From assembly GCA_902496645.1 (NCBI GenBank), contig CABVBR010000008.1, positions 1-34,953 on the forward strand: DNA of 34,953 nt. The letters are read 5' to 3'. This DNA is from an uncultured Collinsella sp. GTDB lineage: Bacteria > Actinomycetota > Coriobacteriia > Coriobacteriales > Coriobacteriaceae. Below the pieces are notes generated by a model. That model was not told the origin of the DNA. It worked only from the letters and a program-made list of their open reading frames with translations, and did no database searches. Shown piece after piece: positions 15,863-24,001 of the stretch; the first letter of the stretch is position 1; every line of letters starts with the position of its first letter. Position numbers and translations under genes: made by a program.

Positions 15863-15947
15863 AGGCACATGCTCCTCAAGACAGTTGAGCTTAAGCATAG
15901 CATCGTCGCCGACGTGCAGCCCGCGTTCCTGAGTGCTATTGATTAAG
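15784..15947. repeat. 165-bp direct repeat, right copy
   Basis: Second copy of 6997-7161, about 94% identical by eye, same orientation. The two copies lie 8.8 kb apart and bracket regulator 1 and all five reductase genes. The 471-base gap 15619-16089 holds the operon terminator, a palindromic site, this repeat and a hairpin; no intact gene is supported. Confidence 0.9.
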
Positions 15948-16011
15948 TCAAAATCATACGGTTGGATGGGGAATTACACGTACATTTGTCGGCTGTACCT
16001 CGGAAGCGCGG

Positions 16012-16048
16012 CCAAAGCGGAAGTCTGCGGACCAGACATCCGCTTTGG
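16012..16048. other. Two-part hairpin downstream of regulator 2
   Basis: CCAAAGCGGA (16012-16021) pairs with 16039-16048, and GTCTG (16023-16027) with CAGAC (16033-16037) inside it. It lies 42 bases beyond the regulator 2 stop. There is no T tract on the minus strand; it may mark the 3' end of that transcript. Confidence 0.5.
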
Positions 16049-16089
16049 TAATTGTCTATTTCCAGCTAAACGGCTACGGCATGGCGTCC

Positions 16090-17697
16090 TTAGGACATGG
16101 CGCCTCCTGTCGCCTCAGTCTCCATTCGCTCAATCAGCGGTTGATTGGGGTCAAACCGACTCTGAATTCTCAAAATATGGAACGTCAACTGTATGTTGGC
16201 GATGGTTTCGGCGTCCTTGAAGTCGCATCCCATGATCTGACGGATCTTGTCGAGCCGGTAATACAGCGTGTTCTTGTGGATGAAGAGCTCGGCTGCGACG
16301 TCTGCCGGGTGCGCTGGGTTTTGCAGGTACCGCCACAACGTAGATGTGAGCTCTGTCCCCTCGCGTTCGTCCTCCTCGAGTAATCGTATAAGGGGCGAGA
16401 ACTGACACCCATGGATCACGCATGGATCGTCGACATGCAGAATCAAGTCATCGAGTCGAAGCGTGGAATACAGGAAGACGTGCCGGCGGGTATTAAGTCG
16501 TCGAGCGGCGGCGATGGCGCGACGTGCCTCGTCGATACGGTGCTTGGCCTGGTGGATATCGGTAAAGCCCGAGCTTGCCCCGATGAAAATCGCGGTGCTG
16601 GTGAGTTGTTGCTCGAGCGCGTCGATATCGCAGAAGTGCTCACCTGGTCCGTCGACGCTCGAGAGAAACAGGATTTCCGTCTGATTGATCGTGAACACCG
16701 CATTCTCGATGTGGCCGAGCAGGCGTTCGGCCAGCGGGCGCACGCTGTCGAAGGCCAACAGCTGCTGCGAGAAGTCCACGCAGAGCATGTGCATGCGCGG
16801 CTTGAGCTTGTAGCCAAAGGTCGAGAACTGCTTCTGCAGTCGGTCCATGTCGTTGAGCTCCAGACCCGATTCCAACAGTTTGAACAGGCGCGCATAGTAG
16901 AGGGTCTTGTTGAGCGTGTGGGCATCGCTTCGTTCCATTTGGATGCTGATAATCTGTGCAATCGTGGGAAGCATCGCCATGCGGCTGGGGCGCAGATGCC
17001 GCCCATGGGTGAAGAAGCTCATCGAACCGATGATGGCATCGCCTGCGTGGATGAGCGCGTAATGGTTGGTGTAGACGTTGCCGGCATGGTCGGTCCAATC
17101 GAATACGCGTAGATCGAACGGCTTGCGAATGTTGGTCAGACCCTTTGCCTTTAGCAGTGGAAACGCCTCGATGGGAACCGTATTGTCGTTGGCGTCCTCA
17201 CCATTCGTGACGAAAGAGGGAAAGTTGTCGGATACGGCGACGAAATTGAGCGAATTGTCCAGAACTGAGGCAGGGGCTCCTATGGCCTCGGCGGCGACGT
17301 TGAGCAGGGTCTTGAGATTCGCCCCGCGATTGACGAGCCCAGTCATCGAGATTACCAGGTCCTTCTTTTTTTGAAGCTCGCGGAATTCGTGGGAGACCGT
17401 CTCGAATGCCTCGATCCAGCGGCGGAATTCATAGAGTGTCGCGACGAACGAATCGCCCGAGAGCGGTTTGAGCGGCTCATCGAGGTGTAGGAAGAACGCG
17501 CGTCCTCGTCGAAGCTCTTCTGGGAGTGTGTTGAAGTAGGAGGCATCCGCGAAAAATATCACGTCGAAGTCATCGAGTGCTGCTGCCACGGAACCCGAAA
17601 GCAGTGTCGTCCCGCTAAACGATTTGCTCTGAAGTCCGTTTTTGACCACAGTGATTGTGCTAGAGTCCAATTCATTCAATAACTCGTTAAGTTCCAT
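16090..17697 (-). CDS. PucR-family transcriptional regulator 2
   Basis: Likely activator or repressor of the divergent hydrolase/ACP operon. The 535-residue protein has a C-terminal PucR helix-turn-helix (F-I-H-K-N-T-L-Y-Y-R-L-D-K near 471-483), a CdaR-like middle with TAIFIGASSGF, and a sensor-like N-terminal half with a coiled stretch rich in Glu and Lys about 105-115. Start ATG 17697 follows GGGAGGGG; an upstream ATG at 17727 would overlap the predicted -10. Part of its coding DNA (about 16347-16433) recurs as a fragment at 7157-7258. It has the same length and plan as regulator 1. Confidence 0.86.
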   Translation of the reverse strand: MELNELLNELDSSTITVVKNGLQSKSFSGTTLLSGSVAAALDDFDVIFFADASYFNTLPEELRRGRAFFLHLDEPLKPLSGDSFVATLYEFRRWIEAFETVSHEFRELQKKKDLVISMTGLVNRGANLKTLLNVAAEAIGAPASVLDNSLNFVAVSDNFPSFVTNGEDANDNTVPIEAFPLLKAKGLTNIRKPFDLRVFDWTDHAGNVYTNHYALIHAGDAIIGSMSFFTHGRHLRPSRMAMLPTIAQIISIQMERSDAHTLNKTLYYARLFKLLESGLELNDMDRLQKQFSTFGYKLKPRMHMLCVDFSQQLLAFDSVRPLAERLLGHIENAVFTINQTEILFLSSVDGPGEHFCDIDALEQQLTSTAIFIGASSGFTDIHQAKHRIDEARRAIAAARRLNTRRHVFLYSTLRLDDLILHVDDPCVIHGCQFSPLIRLLEEDEREGTELTSTLWRYLQNPAHPADVAAELFIHKNTLYYRLDKIRQIMGCDFKDAETIANIQLTFHILRIQSRFDPNQPLIERMETEATGGAMS

Positions 17698-17726
17698 AAG
17701 ACCCCTCCCATCGGTGCAGTTAAACA

Positions 17727-17754
17727 TCTATAACGATAGCAATACCGTGCTCAA
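17727..17754 (-). promoter_or_regulatory. Candidate promoter of regulator 2
   Basis: On the minus strand, TTGAGC (17749-17754) and TATAGA (17727-17732) are spaced by 16 bases, a plausible sigma-70-type pair about 30 bases upstream of the start codon. Confidence 0.4.
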
Positions 17755-17829
17755 TAATTTTATTATCGCAGCAAGGTAAAACCGTTCACGGAATGTTTTC
17801 GACCGTTTAACGCCAATTCAAACTCAGAA

Positions 17830-17849
17830 CACTGTGCGCAAGAACAGTG
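17830..17849. promoter_or_regulatory. Inverted repeat in the divergent gap
   Basis: CACTGT (17830-17835) and ACAGTG (17844-17849) flank GCGCAAGA. It lies between regulator 2 and the hydrolase operon, a reasonable place for an operator. It contains one TGTGCG half-site. Confidence 0.35.
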
Positions 17850-17892
17850 AAGTGGAAGCAGCTCCATCGCATACTGCAGTTCATGGAAACAG

Positions 17893-17912
17893 CCCGGAAA
17901 AAAGCTTCCGGG
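17893..17912 (+). other. Leader hairpin before the CocE-like gene
   Basis: CCCGGAA (17893-17899) pairs with TTCCGGG (17906-17912), ending 10 bases before the GAGAGGAG ribosome site. It could influence translation or mRNA stability. Confidence 0.45.
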
Positions 17913-17935
17913 TACGCGACGAGAGGAGCGTTTTT

Positions 17936-19750
17936 ATGGCCGATGAGGAATATAAGGGCATCTACAAAAAGATGACCTTCGGCAAGGACGGCGAGGAGTT
18001 CGAGGTTCCCTTCGCCAAGGGCAACCCCGGCAAGAGCCGCGAGGAGCTCGACGAGATCAAGCGGAAGATGCGCGAGGATCCCGAGGCTGCCGGCGACGGT
18101 GAGATGGTCGCTACCATGGGCTTCTGTGCCAAGTACAATCCGCACACCTACGAGACCGATATCCCGGGTATTATGTGCGAGCGCGACGTGGCGTGTGTCC
18201 TGCGCGACGGTACTGTCATCTACGCCGACATCTACCGCCCCTCCAACACCACCGAGAAGGTCCCGGTCATCTGCGTTTTTGCCCCGTTCGGCAAGAACCC
18301 CTCCGAGGGCATGGACTCTTGGCAGCTCATGGGCGTGCCTCCCAAAACCGTCTCGCAGTACGCTAAGTTCGAGGCACCCGACCCTGGCTACTGGTGCCAC
18401 TATGGCTACGCTGTCGCCAACGTCGATCCGCGCGGTGTCGGTAACTCCGAGGGCGACGTGTATCTGTGGGGTTCCCAGGATGCCCAGGACGGCTACGATT
18501 TCATCGAGTGGGTCACCGCTCAGGAGTGGTGCAATGGTCGCGCTACGATGATCGGCAACTCCGGCGTCTGCATGTCCCACTGGCGCATCGCTGCCCAGCG
18601 TCCGCCCCATCTGGCATGCCTCGCTGCTTGGGAGGGCCAGGGCGACCTGTATCGTGAGTCTTACTTCTGCGGTGGCATTCCCAACCCCGATTACGAGACC
18701 CATATCATCCAGGCACTCGCGGTTAACAACTACATCGAGGACACCCCCAAGATGGTTGCCAAGTACCCGCTGATGAACGCCTACTACAAGGACAAGATCG
18801 TCGACTGGAACAAGATTCGCATCCCGACGTATGTCACCGCCGGCTGGGTCCACCATCATCTGCGTGGCGCATTCGAGGGCTTCCGTCGCATCCGTACCCC
18901 CAAGAAGTGGATGCGCGCTCACCGCGACTTCGAGTGGCCCGATACCTACACGCCGGCCAACCTCGAGGACCTGCGCAAGTTCTTCGATCGTTACTGCAAG
19001 GAGATTCACAACGGCTGGGAGATGACGCCGCGCGTCCGCATCGACGTCATGGACGGTTACGACTACGACTACGCCAGCAAGCGTGCCGAGGATACCTTCC
19101 CGCTGAAGCGCACCGAGTACAAGAAGCTCTACCTCAATGCTGCAGACGGTACCGCCGGCTTCGACGAGTACGGCAATGAGGCCGAGGTTGTCTACGATCC
19201 CAAGACCGAGACCACTACGTTCACCTACGAGTTCACCGAGGACACCGAGATCACGGGCTACATGAAGCTCCATCTTTACGTCGAGTGCCGCGGGTACGAC
19301 AACATGGACCTCTTCCCCTGGGTCATCAAGCTCGATCATGAGGGCAATTACGTGCCCATCCGTGTCATGGGCGCTCCGTTCCGCGGAGCCTGGGGCTTCC
19401 TGCGCTGCTCGCACCGCGATCTCGACCCCAAGTACGCAAGTGACTTCCAGCCCGTGCACAGCCACGAGAAGGAAGAGCGTATGCAGCCCGGCGAGATCGT
19501 CCCGGTCGACGTCGAGATGTATCCGCACTCCCGCCTCTGGCACAAGGGCGAGAAGCTCCAGGTCGTCATTGCCGGTCGCTTCATCAAGACCGAGTGGTTC
19601 CACGACAACGATATGAACCACAAGACCGATAACGGTGACGGCATGCACGTCATCCATACCGGCGGTGAGCATCAGTCCTACCTGCAGATTCCGGTCGTTC
19701 CGCCTAAATACAAGGTCGGCGACTATATCTGGCACGGCGATAACTGCTAG
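17936..19750 (+). CDS. CocE/NonD-family alpha/beta hydrolase (peptidase S15-like)
   Basis: Predicted serine hydrolase of esters or amides, 604 residues, cytoplasmic (no signal peptide seen). The N-terminal part has V-A-C-V-L-R-D-G-T-V-I-Y-A-D-I (86-99) and DPRGVGNSEG (164-173); the nucleophile is Ser209 in M-I-G-N-S-G-V-C. The C-terminal part is the jelly-roll domain typical of the family. Where cocaine esterase has an Asp after a Gly-Trp pair, this protein has GWVHHHLRG, as in a branch also marked by EWPD, so the acid residue may lie elsewhere. ATG 17936 follows GAGAGGAG; the frame opens earlier at 17834 without a ribosome site. First gene of the operon, it probably releases an acyl acid from an imported conjugate. 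Confidence 0.87.
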   Translation: MADEEYKGIYKKMTFGKDGEEFEVPFAKGNPGKSREELDEIKRKMREDPEAAGDGEMVATMGFCAKYNPHTYETDIPGIMCERDVACVLRDGTVIYADIYRPSNTTEKVPVICVFAPFGKNPSEGMDSWQLMGVPPKTVSQYAKFEAPDPGYWCHYGYAVANVDPRGVGNSEGDVYLWGSQDAQDGYDFIEWVTAQEWCNGRATMIGNSGVCMSHWRIAAQRPPHLACLAAWEGQGDLYRESYFCGGIPNPDYETHIIQALAVNNYIEDTPKMVAKYPLMNAYYKDKIVDWNKIRIPTYVTAGWVHHHLRGAFEGFRRIRTPKKWMRAHRDFEWPDTYTPANLEDLRKFFDRYCKEIHNGWEMTPRVRIDVMDGYDYDYASKRAEDTFPLKRTEYKKLYLNAADGTAGFDEYGNEAEVVYDPKTETTTFTYEFTEDTEITGYMKLHLYVECRGYDNMDLFPWVIKLDHEGNYVPIRVMGAPFRGAWGFLRCSHRDLDPKYASDFQPVHSHEKEERMQPGEIVPVDVEMYPHSRLWHKGEKLQVVIAGRFIKTEWFHDNDMNHKTDNGDGMHVIHTGGEHQSYLQIPVVPPKYKVGDYIWHGDNC

Positions 19751-19830
19751 CCTCCGCAGTATTTTCGCCTGCATACGAGGTGCGTTTTCTCTGGCGCGCC
19801 CCTTCGGCGCTCCGCTTTGGAGCGACGTCT

Positions 19831-19868
19831 GGCGGGAGGTTTTGACCTCTCTCTACCTCCCGCCTCTT
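19831..19868 (+). terminator. Intra-operon terminator-like hairpin
   Basis: GGCGGGAGGT (19831-19840) pairs perfectly with ACCTCCCGCC (19855-19864), followed by TCTTTA, just before the MFS gene ribosome site. It may set the ratio of hydrolase to transporter transcripts. Confidence 0.6.
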
Positions 19869-19881
19869 TAAGGAAGTCACC

Positions 19882-21168
19882 ATGTCTGATCAAAAGAAAT
19901 TTAATGCCTGGCTGCCGAACTTCGGCGCCAAAGGCTGGGGCATCACCATTGCCTGCTTCGTTTTCTTCTACTTCTATTCGTTCTGGAACGCCGCGACCAA
20001 CACGTTGTTCGGGCTCTACACCCAAATGTACGGTTGGCAGCAGACTGATATGTCCTATGCCATCACTGTCGCCGGCTGGATTAGTCTGATCGCCGTTGTT
20101 CTGTTTGGCACGCTCGGTCGCAAGATCGGCGCCAAGATGGTTTCGGTTATCGGCTTGGCGGGAACAGCTGTCGGTTTTGGCGTGCTTGCCTGTGCAAACA
20201 CGTTTGAGCTCTTCGTCGCCGGCGTCGTGATCTTCAACTTCTCCATGGTCGCCTACGCCACCATCGGTGTCGGCCTGCTCGGATCTTCCTGGTTCCCGCG
20301 CACCAAGGGTGTCTTCATGGGTATTGCCACCATGGGCATGACTATTTCCTCGGCAACCCTGAACCCTATCATCCTGGGCTTTGCCGGCAGTGCGTTTGGT
20401 ATCTCGGGATTCTTCTGGACCATGGCCGTCGTCGTCGCCATCACGGCCGTCGTCGTCTTCCTCTTCGTCAAGAACAACCCCGAGGAGGCCGGTGCATATC
20501 CGGATAATGACCAGTCCGTAAGCCGTGAGGAGCTCGAGGCCGAGTTCAAGGCCGCACAGGAGTACAAGAAGACGAGTCCCTGGACCACCGCCCGCGTGCT
20601 CAAGACTCCGCAGACTTGGCTCATCGGCCTGGGCACCGGCCTTCCGATGATGGTCGGAGCCGGCACGATTGCCTTGCTCGTTCCCACGTTGGCGTCGTAT
20701 GGCCAAGATCCCATGTTCGGTGTTGTGCTGCTGTCGTCCATGTGGCCGATCGGCCTGCTGGGCCACTATCTCATCGGTGTCATCGATCAAAAGATCGGCA
20801 CCAAGAAGACCACGCTCGTCGTAATCTGCGTGTTGGGCCTGGGTGGCCTACTCGTGAGGCTCGGCGGATCGCACTCCATCGTTTGCGTCCTGGCGACGGC
20901 CATGTTTATGTTTGGTCTTTCGGGTGCTGCGAATGTCTGCATGTCGCTGACCGCATCGATCTACGGTCGCGCCGACTTCGAGGTCGCCTACACGCCTATC
21001 CAGGTCATTTTCAATGTATTGAACTTTGCCGGCGTGTCCGTCATGTCCACGGTTTCGGCCCTGTTCGGTCCGCAGAACGTCATGCTCGCCGTATTTATCA
21101 TCTGCATCGTTGCATTCATCCCGGTGATCGCGCTGCCATATAAGCAGATCGCGTCCATTATCCGCTGA
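19882..21168 (+). CDS. MFS transporter 1
   Basis: Twelve-helix carrier of the major facilitator superfamily, 428 residues. The first helix starts near 15; a motif A-like G-T-L-G-R-K-I-G-A-K follows helix 2 (about 75-84). A long charged central loop (about 205-235, rich in Glu and Lys) separates the halves, and the second half repeats the pattern with G-V-I-D-Q-K-I-G-T-K. The substrate is unknown; its place after the hydrolase suggests import of that enzyme's substrate or export of the product. ATG 19882 follows AAGGAAG. Confidence 0.88.
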   Translation: MSDQKKFNAWLPNFGAKGWGITIACFVFFYFYSFWNAATNTLFGLYTQMYGWQQTDMSYAITVAGWISLIAVVLFGTLGRKIGAKMVSVIGLAGTAVGFGVLACANTFELFVAGVVIFNFSMVAYATIGVGLLGSSWFPRTKGVFMGIATMGMTISSATLNPIILGFAGSAFGISGFFWTMAVVVAITAVVVFLFVKNNPEEAGAYPDNDQSVSREELEAEFKAAQEYKKTSPWTTARVLKTPQTWLIGLGTGLPMMVGAGTIALLVPTLASYGQDPMFGVVLLSSMWPIGLLGHYLIGVIDQKIGTKKTTLVVICVLGLGGLLVRLGGSHSIVCVLATAMFMFGLSGAANVCMSLTASIYGRADFEVAYTPIQVIFNVLNFAGVSVMSTVSALFGPQNVMLAVFIICIVAFIPVIALPYKQIASIIR

Positions 21169-21237
21169 GAGTAGCCGTCTGGCAGCTGTGCACCCATTGA
21201 GCCGGAGCATCATAGCGGCCAGACCAGCTGTAAGTAA

Positions 21238-21258
21238 CCAAGCCGAGCATTCGCTTGG
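21238..21258 (+). other. Small hairpin in the ACP leader
   Basis: CCAAGC (21238-21243) pairs with GCTTGG (21253-21258). It lies in the 120-base gap before the acyl carrier protein, 14 bases ahead of GGAAAGGA. Confidence 0.35.
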
Positions 21259-21288
21259 CAATAACTGTCGATCGGAAAGGATCACATC

Positions 21289-21540
21289 ATGAACGAATTC
21301 CAGGAAGAAGTCCTCGACATCCTCAAGGACAAGGCCGTTGACATCTTTGGCGTCGATCGCGGCTCCCTTTCGGCCGAGACCACCTTCGTAGATGACTTGG
21401 GTTGCAAGAGCGTGAACATCGTCCAGTTTGCCTCCGCGCTCGAGGATGAATACGAGGTCGAGGTTCCCTACATGCAGCTCAACAAGTGCAAAACGTTTGC
21501 CGATGCCTGCCAGTTCGTAGACGATGCCCTGTCCATGTAA
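21289..21540 (+). CDS. Acyl carrier protein, stand-alone
   Basis: Carries acyl groups on a phosphopantetheine arm. The 83-residue acidic protein has the four-helix ACP plan. Its attachment serine is Ser41 in D-D-L-G-C-K-S-V-N, where primary-metabolism ACPs usually have DLGADSLD; the Asp before Ser is replaced by Lys, and Cys40-side residue 39 is Cys. This suggests a specialised ACP rather than the fatty-acid one. GGAAAGGA precedes ATG 21289. No ketosynthase, dehydratase or malonyltransferase genes are nearby; instead it is followed by a phosphate acyltransferase and a carboxylate kinase. AcpS, which would activate it, is encoded at 26840. Confidence 0.88.
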   Translation: MNEFQEEVLDILKDKAVDIFGVDRGSLSAETTFVDDLGCKSVNIVQFASALEDEYEVEVPYMQLNKCKTFADACQFVDDALSM

Positions 21541-21549
21541 TAAGCCTCT

Positions 21550-21587
21550 GGGCGGCCGCGAGCGATTCGCGTCCGCCCTTTCTTATT
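21550..21587 (+). terminator. Terminator-like hairpin after the ACP gene
   Basis: GGGCGG (21550-21555) pairs with CCGCCC (21573-21578), with further GCGA/TCGC pairing inside, followed by TTTCTTATTT. A good intrinsic terminator shape ten bases after the ACP stop. It would let the small ACP message be made in excess. Confidence 0.7.
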
Positions 21588-21609
21588 TGAGAGAAAGGAT
21601 GATGCCGTC

Positions 21610-22608
21610 ATGGCAACCCTGATCGATACCCTCGTCCAAGACGCCAAGGGCGCACCCAAGCGCGTGGCTCTGCCCGAATGCGAGGCGGAGAAGACCCTTC
21701 AGGCAGCCCGTTGCGTGCTCGACGGCGGCATTGGCACGCCGGTTCTTGTAAGCCCGCGTGCCGTGATCGAGGAGACCGCCGCCCGTGCCGGCGTGTCTCT
21801 CGACGGCATGGAAATTGTCGATTCTGCCGATGCGGATGCCCTCGAGGCGCTCGCCGTGCGCTTCATGGGTGCTGGCAAACCTCGTCTACTGAGCGAGAAG
21901 GGTATTCGCCGTAAACTCAAGAATCCTATGTACTACGCCATGGTCATGGAAGAGCTCGGCGATGTCGACTGCACCTTCTGCGGCCATATCAACACCACGG
22001 GTGACGTTCTCATGTGCGCCCAGATGACCATTGGCCTCAAGGAGGGCGTGGACGTGCCGTCCATCCTGGCGCTCGTCGAGACCCCTGGTTTTGAAGGACC
22101 CGAGGGCGGCGTGATTTGCTTTACCGACTGTGGCCTGAATCCTGAGCCCAACGCCTCTGAACTTGCCTCTATCGCCATCAGCGCTGCTGACGGCGTGCGC
22201 TCCATTATGGGTTGGGAGCCGCGTGTGGCTTTCCTGTCTTTCTCGACCGATGGTTCTGGTGCCGGCGAGTCTGTCGACCGTGTCGAGGAGGCCGTGAAGC
22301 TCGTCCACGAGCGTCGCGCCGATATCGCCGCCGACGGCGAGTTCCAGCTCGATGCCGCCATCGATCCGGCTGTCGCCGCCAAGAAGGTCAAGCGTGACAG
22401 CGATGTCGCCGGTCGCGCCAACGTGCTTGTATTCCCCGATTTGAATGCTGCGAACATCGCCGTCAAGCTCATCCAGCGTTTTGCCAAGGGCGCGGCGTAC
22501 GGTCATACGCTTAACGGCTTTGCCAAGCCGGTCGCCGACTCCAGCCGTGGTGCCACGGTCGAGGAGATCGTGGGCGACATCGCAATGCTCGTTCTTGCGG
22601 CGCGCTAG
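21610..22608 (+). CDS. Phosphate acetyl/butyryltransferase family enzyme
   Basis: Transfers an acyl group between a thiol carrier and phosphate, giving acyl-phosphate. The 332-residue protein has the PTA/PTB family blocks: R-V-A-L-P-E-C (18-24), the central CGHINTTGDVL near 118, S-F-S-T-D-G-S-G near 213, and FPDLNAANIAVKLIQR with KPVADSSRGAT near the C-terminus. Length fits the single-domain transferases. CoA is the usual carrier, but the neighbouring ACP makes an acyl-ACP substrate plausible, as in the related PlsX reaction. Paired with the kinase at 24002 it forms an ATP-yielding acyl-phosphate route. GAGAAAGGATGATG precedes ATG 21610. Confidence 0.88.
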   Translation: MATLIDTLVQDAKGAPKRVALPECEAEKTLQAARCVLDGGIGTPVLVSPRAVIEETAARAGVSLDGMEIVDSADADALEALAVRFMGAGKPRLLSEKGIRRKLKNPMYYAMVMEELGDVDCTFCGHINTTGDVLMCAQMTIGLKEGVDVPSILALVETPGFEGPEGGVICFTDCGLNPEPNASELASIAISAADGVRSIMGWEPRVAFLSFSTDGSGAGESVDRVEEAVKLVHERRADIAADGEFQLDAAIDPAVAAKKVKRDSDVAGRANVLVFPDLNAANIAVKLIQRFAKGAAYGHTLNGFAKPVADSSRGATVEEIVGDIAMLVLAAR

Positions 22609-22617
22609 GGATCTGCC

Positions 22618-23541
22618 GTGGACGTAGGCGAGCTCGCTGCCACGTTACCGTATCTGCGGCGCGAGGCCACTCGGAAGCTCGACCGGCGACGTTGTTCGGG
22701 GGAGTGGTTCGCGCCCGATCCCGCACGGGGATGCATGAGCGGCTGCTGGCTTCACAGGGCTTTTGGTGCCGATGCCCGTCCTGTGGTATTCGAGCTCCAT
22801 GGTGGCGGTTTCGCGCTCGGTGATGCACGGACAAGCGATTCCCTGTGTTCGTGGATTCGAGATTCGTTCGAGGCGAACGTGGTGGGTGTCGAGTACCGCT
22901 TGGCGCCGGAACACCCGTTTCCCGCCGCGCTGGATGATGTGGCAGGTACGGTTCGGCGGATCGTCGTGGGCGATGAACTCGATGTTGAGCCGGGCCGCGT
23001 GATCTTGATGGGTTTTAGCGCCGGTGCCAATCTTGCTGCGGCATATGCCCTGCTCTCCCAGCGCTCGGATGAACTCCCATGCGCGTCGGGCTTGGTGCTT
23101 CACTACCCATGCCTCGATGTGTCCGAGCGCTTCGATGGGTGCTCCAGCGACGGCGCCAGCTTGGAGGCCGATGCCATGGCGGCCTATTCGGACCTCTATG
23201 CGGGCGAATGCGATCAGTGCGACCCGTTGATGTCGCCGCTGCATGCATCCGATTCCGAGCTCGCGGATTTTCCGCGAACGGTGTTAGCGCCCGTAGTCGG
23301 CGATGTGCTCCTCGGACAGTCGGAGCGTTTCCGCGAGCGCTTGCTTACCGCTAGTCCTTTCGGGCGCGACCGCGTAGTCTGGCAACCCGTCGATGGCGTG
23401 GAGCACGGCTATGTCGAGAGGGATCTCAACACGGCGAACGAGCGGAGTTTTGTCACGAAAGCTATCGCACGGTCACTCGAGCCTCTGCTCGGCCCCGTGC
23501 TCCACGATATCCCGTTACCCATACCCGAAGATTCGGAGTAG
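22618..23541 (+). CDS. Alpha/beta hydrolase, hormone-sensitive-lipase type
   Basis: Predicted carboxylesterase of 307 residues. It has the oxyanion motif HGGG (61-64), YRLAPEHPFPAALDD (93-107), the nucleophile Ser134 in GFSAG (132-136), and a C-terminal catalytic His263 in VEHGY. No signal peptide. The start is a GTG at 22618, nine bases after the transferase stop, with a modest AGGG site, implying coupled translation. It could hydrolyse an acyl ester or an acyl thioester in the same pathway. Its place between the transferase and the kinase argues for a role in supplying or editing the acyl group. Confidence 0.85.
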   Translation: MDVGELAATLPYLRREATRKLDRRRCSGEWFAPDPARGCMSGCWLHRAFGADARPVVFELHGGGFALGDARTSDSLCSWIRDSFEANVVGVEYRLAPEHPFPAALDDVAGTVRRIVVGDELDVEPGRVILMGFSAGANLAAAYALLSQRSDELPCASGLVLHYPCLDVSERFDGCSSDGASLEADAMAAYSDLYAGECDQCDPLMSPLHASDSELADFPRTVLAPVVGDVLLGQSERFRERLLTASPFGRDRVVWQPVDGVEHGYVERDLNTANERSFVTKAIARSLEPLLGPVLHDIPLPIPEDSE

Positions 23542-23547
23542 ACGCAT

Positions 23548-23946
23548 ATGTGCGAATGGAAGATCAATACCGTCCTGTGCGATTTGGTGCTCGCAATCGT
23601 CATCAACACCTCGGCGATGTTGTTCGCTGGCGCGACGTTCACCTTTCAGGCCTGGTATCCGGGCGTGGCGTCGGCGTTTTTCACCAACGTGCTGCTGCAG
23701 TTGGTGCTTCCCGTGCCCGGATTTGCCGCTGCGGTGACCAACTGGGCGGACGGGCGCCGCTGGCGTCCCCTTGTCCAAGTGTTCATGGAGAATCTCGTCT
23801 TCGTGACGTGTATCTCATTCACCATGGCCGTGATCCAGACGTCGCTAGGGGGCGATGTCATTGCCTCGTGGCTTGCGACCTATGTGCGGCTCGTATTTGT
23901 CGGTTACGTCACGTCGCTTGTCCTTTTTGCCGTTCAAAACCATTAG
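23548..23946 (+). CDS. Small four-helix membrane protein
   Basis: 132 residues with four predicted membrane segments (about 8-28, 39-62, 76-97 and 106-128). Like the protein at 10185-10694 it has two helix pairs joined by a short charged loop, and it again sits within a PucR-controlled operon; DUF2798-like, family uncertain. ATG 23548 lies 6 bases after the esterase stop. The role is unknown; movement of an acid, or a membrane dock for the pathway, is possible. Confidence 0.7.
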   Translation: MCEWKINTVLCDLVLAIVINTSAMLFAGATFTFQAWYPGVASAFFTNVLLQLVLPVPGFAAAVTNWADGRRWRPLVQVFMENLVFVTCISFTMAVIQTSLGGDVIASWLATYVRLVFVGYVTSLVLFAVQNH

Positions 23947-24001
23947 CCGGGTGTTTCCGTCCAAACGGGACGCCCTTGAACATCAAATGAAGGGAGCTCT
24001 T

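Noticed and set aside
17807..19774. 655-codon frame opposite the CocE-like gene
   Set aside because: Mirror frame of a GC-biased gene; the translation is Val/Gly/Asp-rich without domains, while the plus strand encodes a clear hydrolase.
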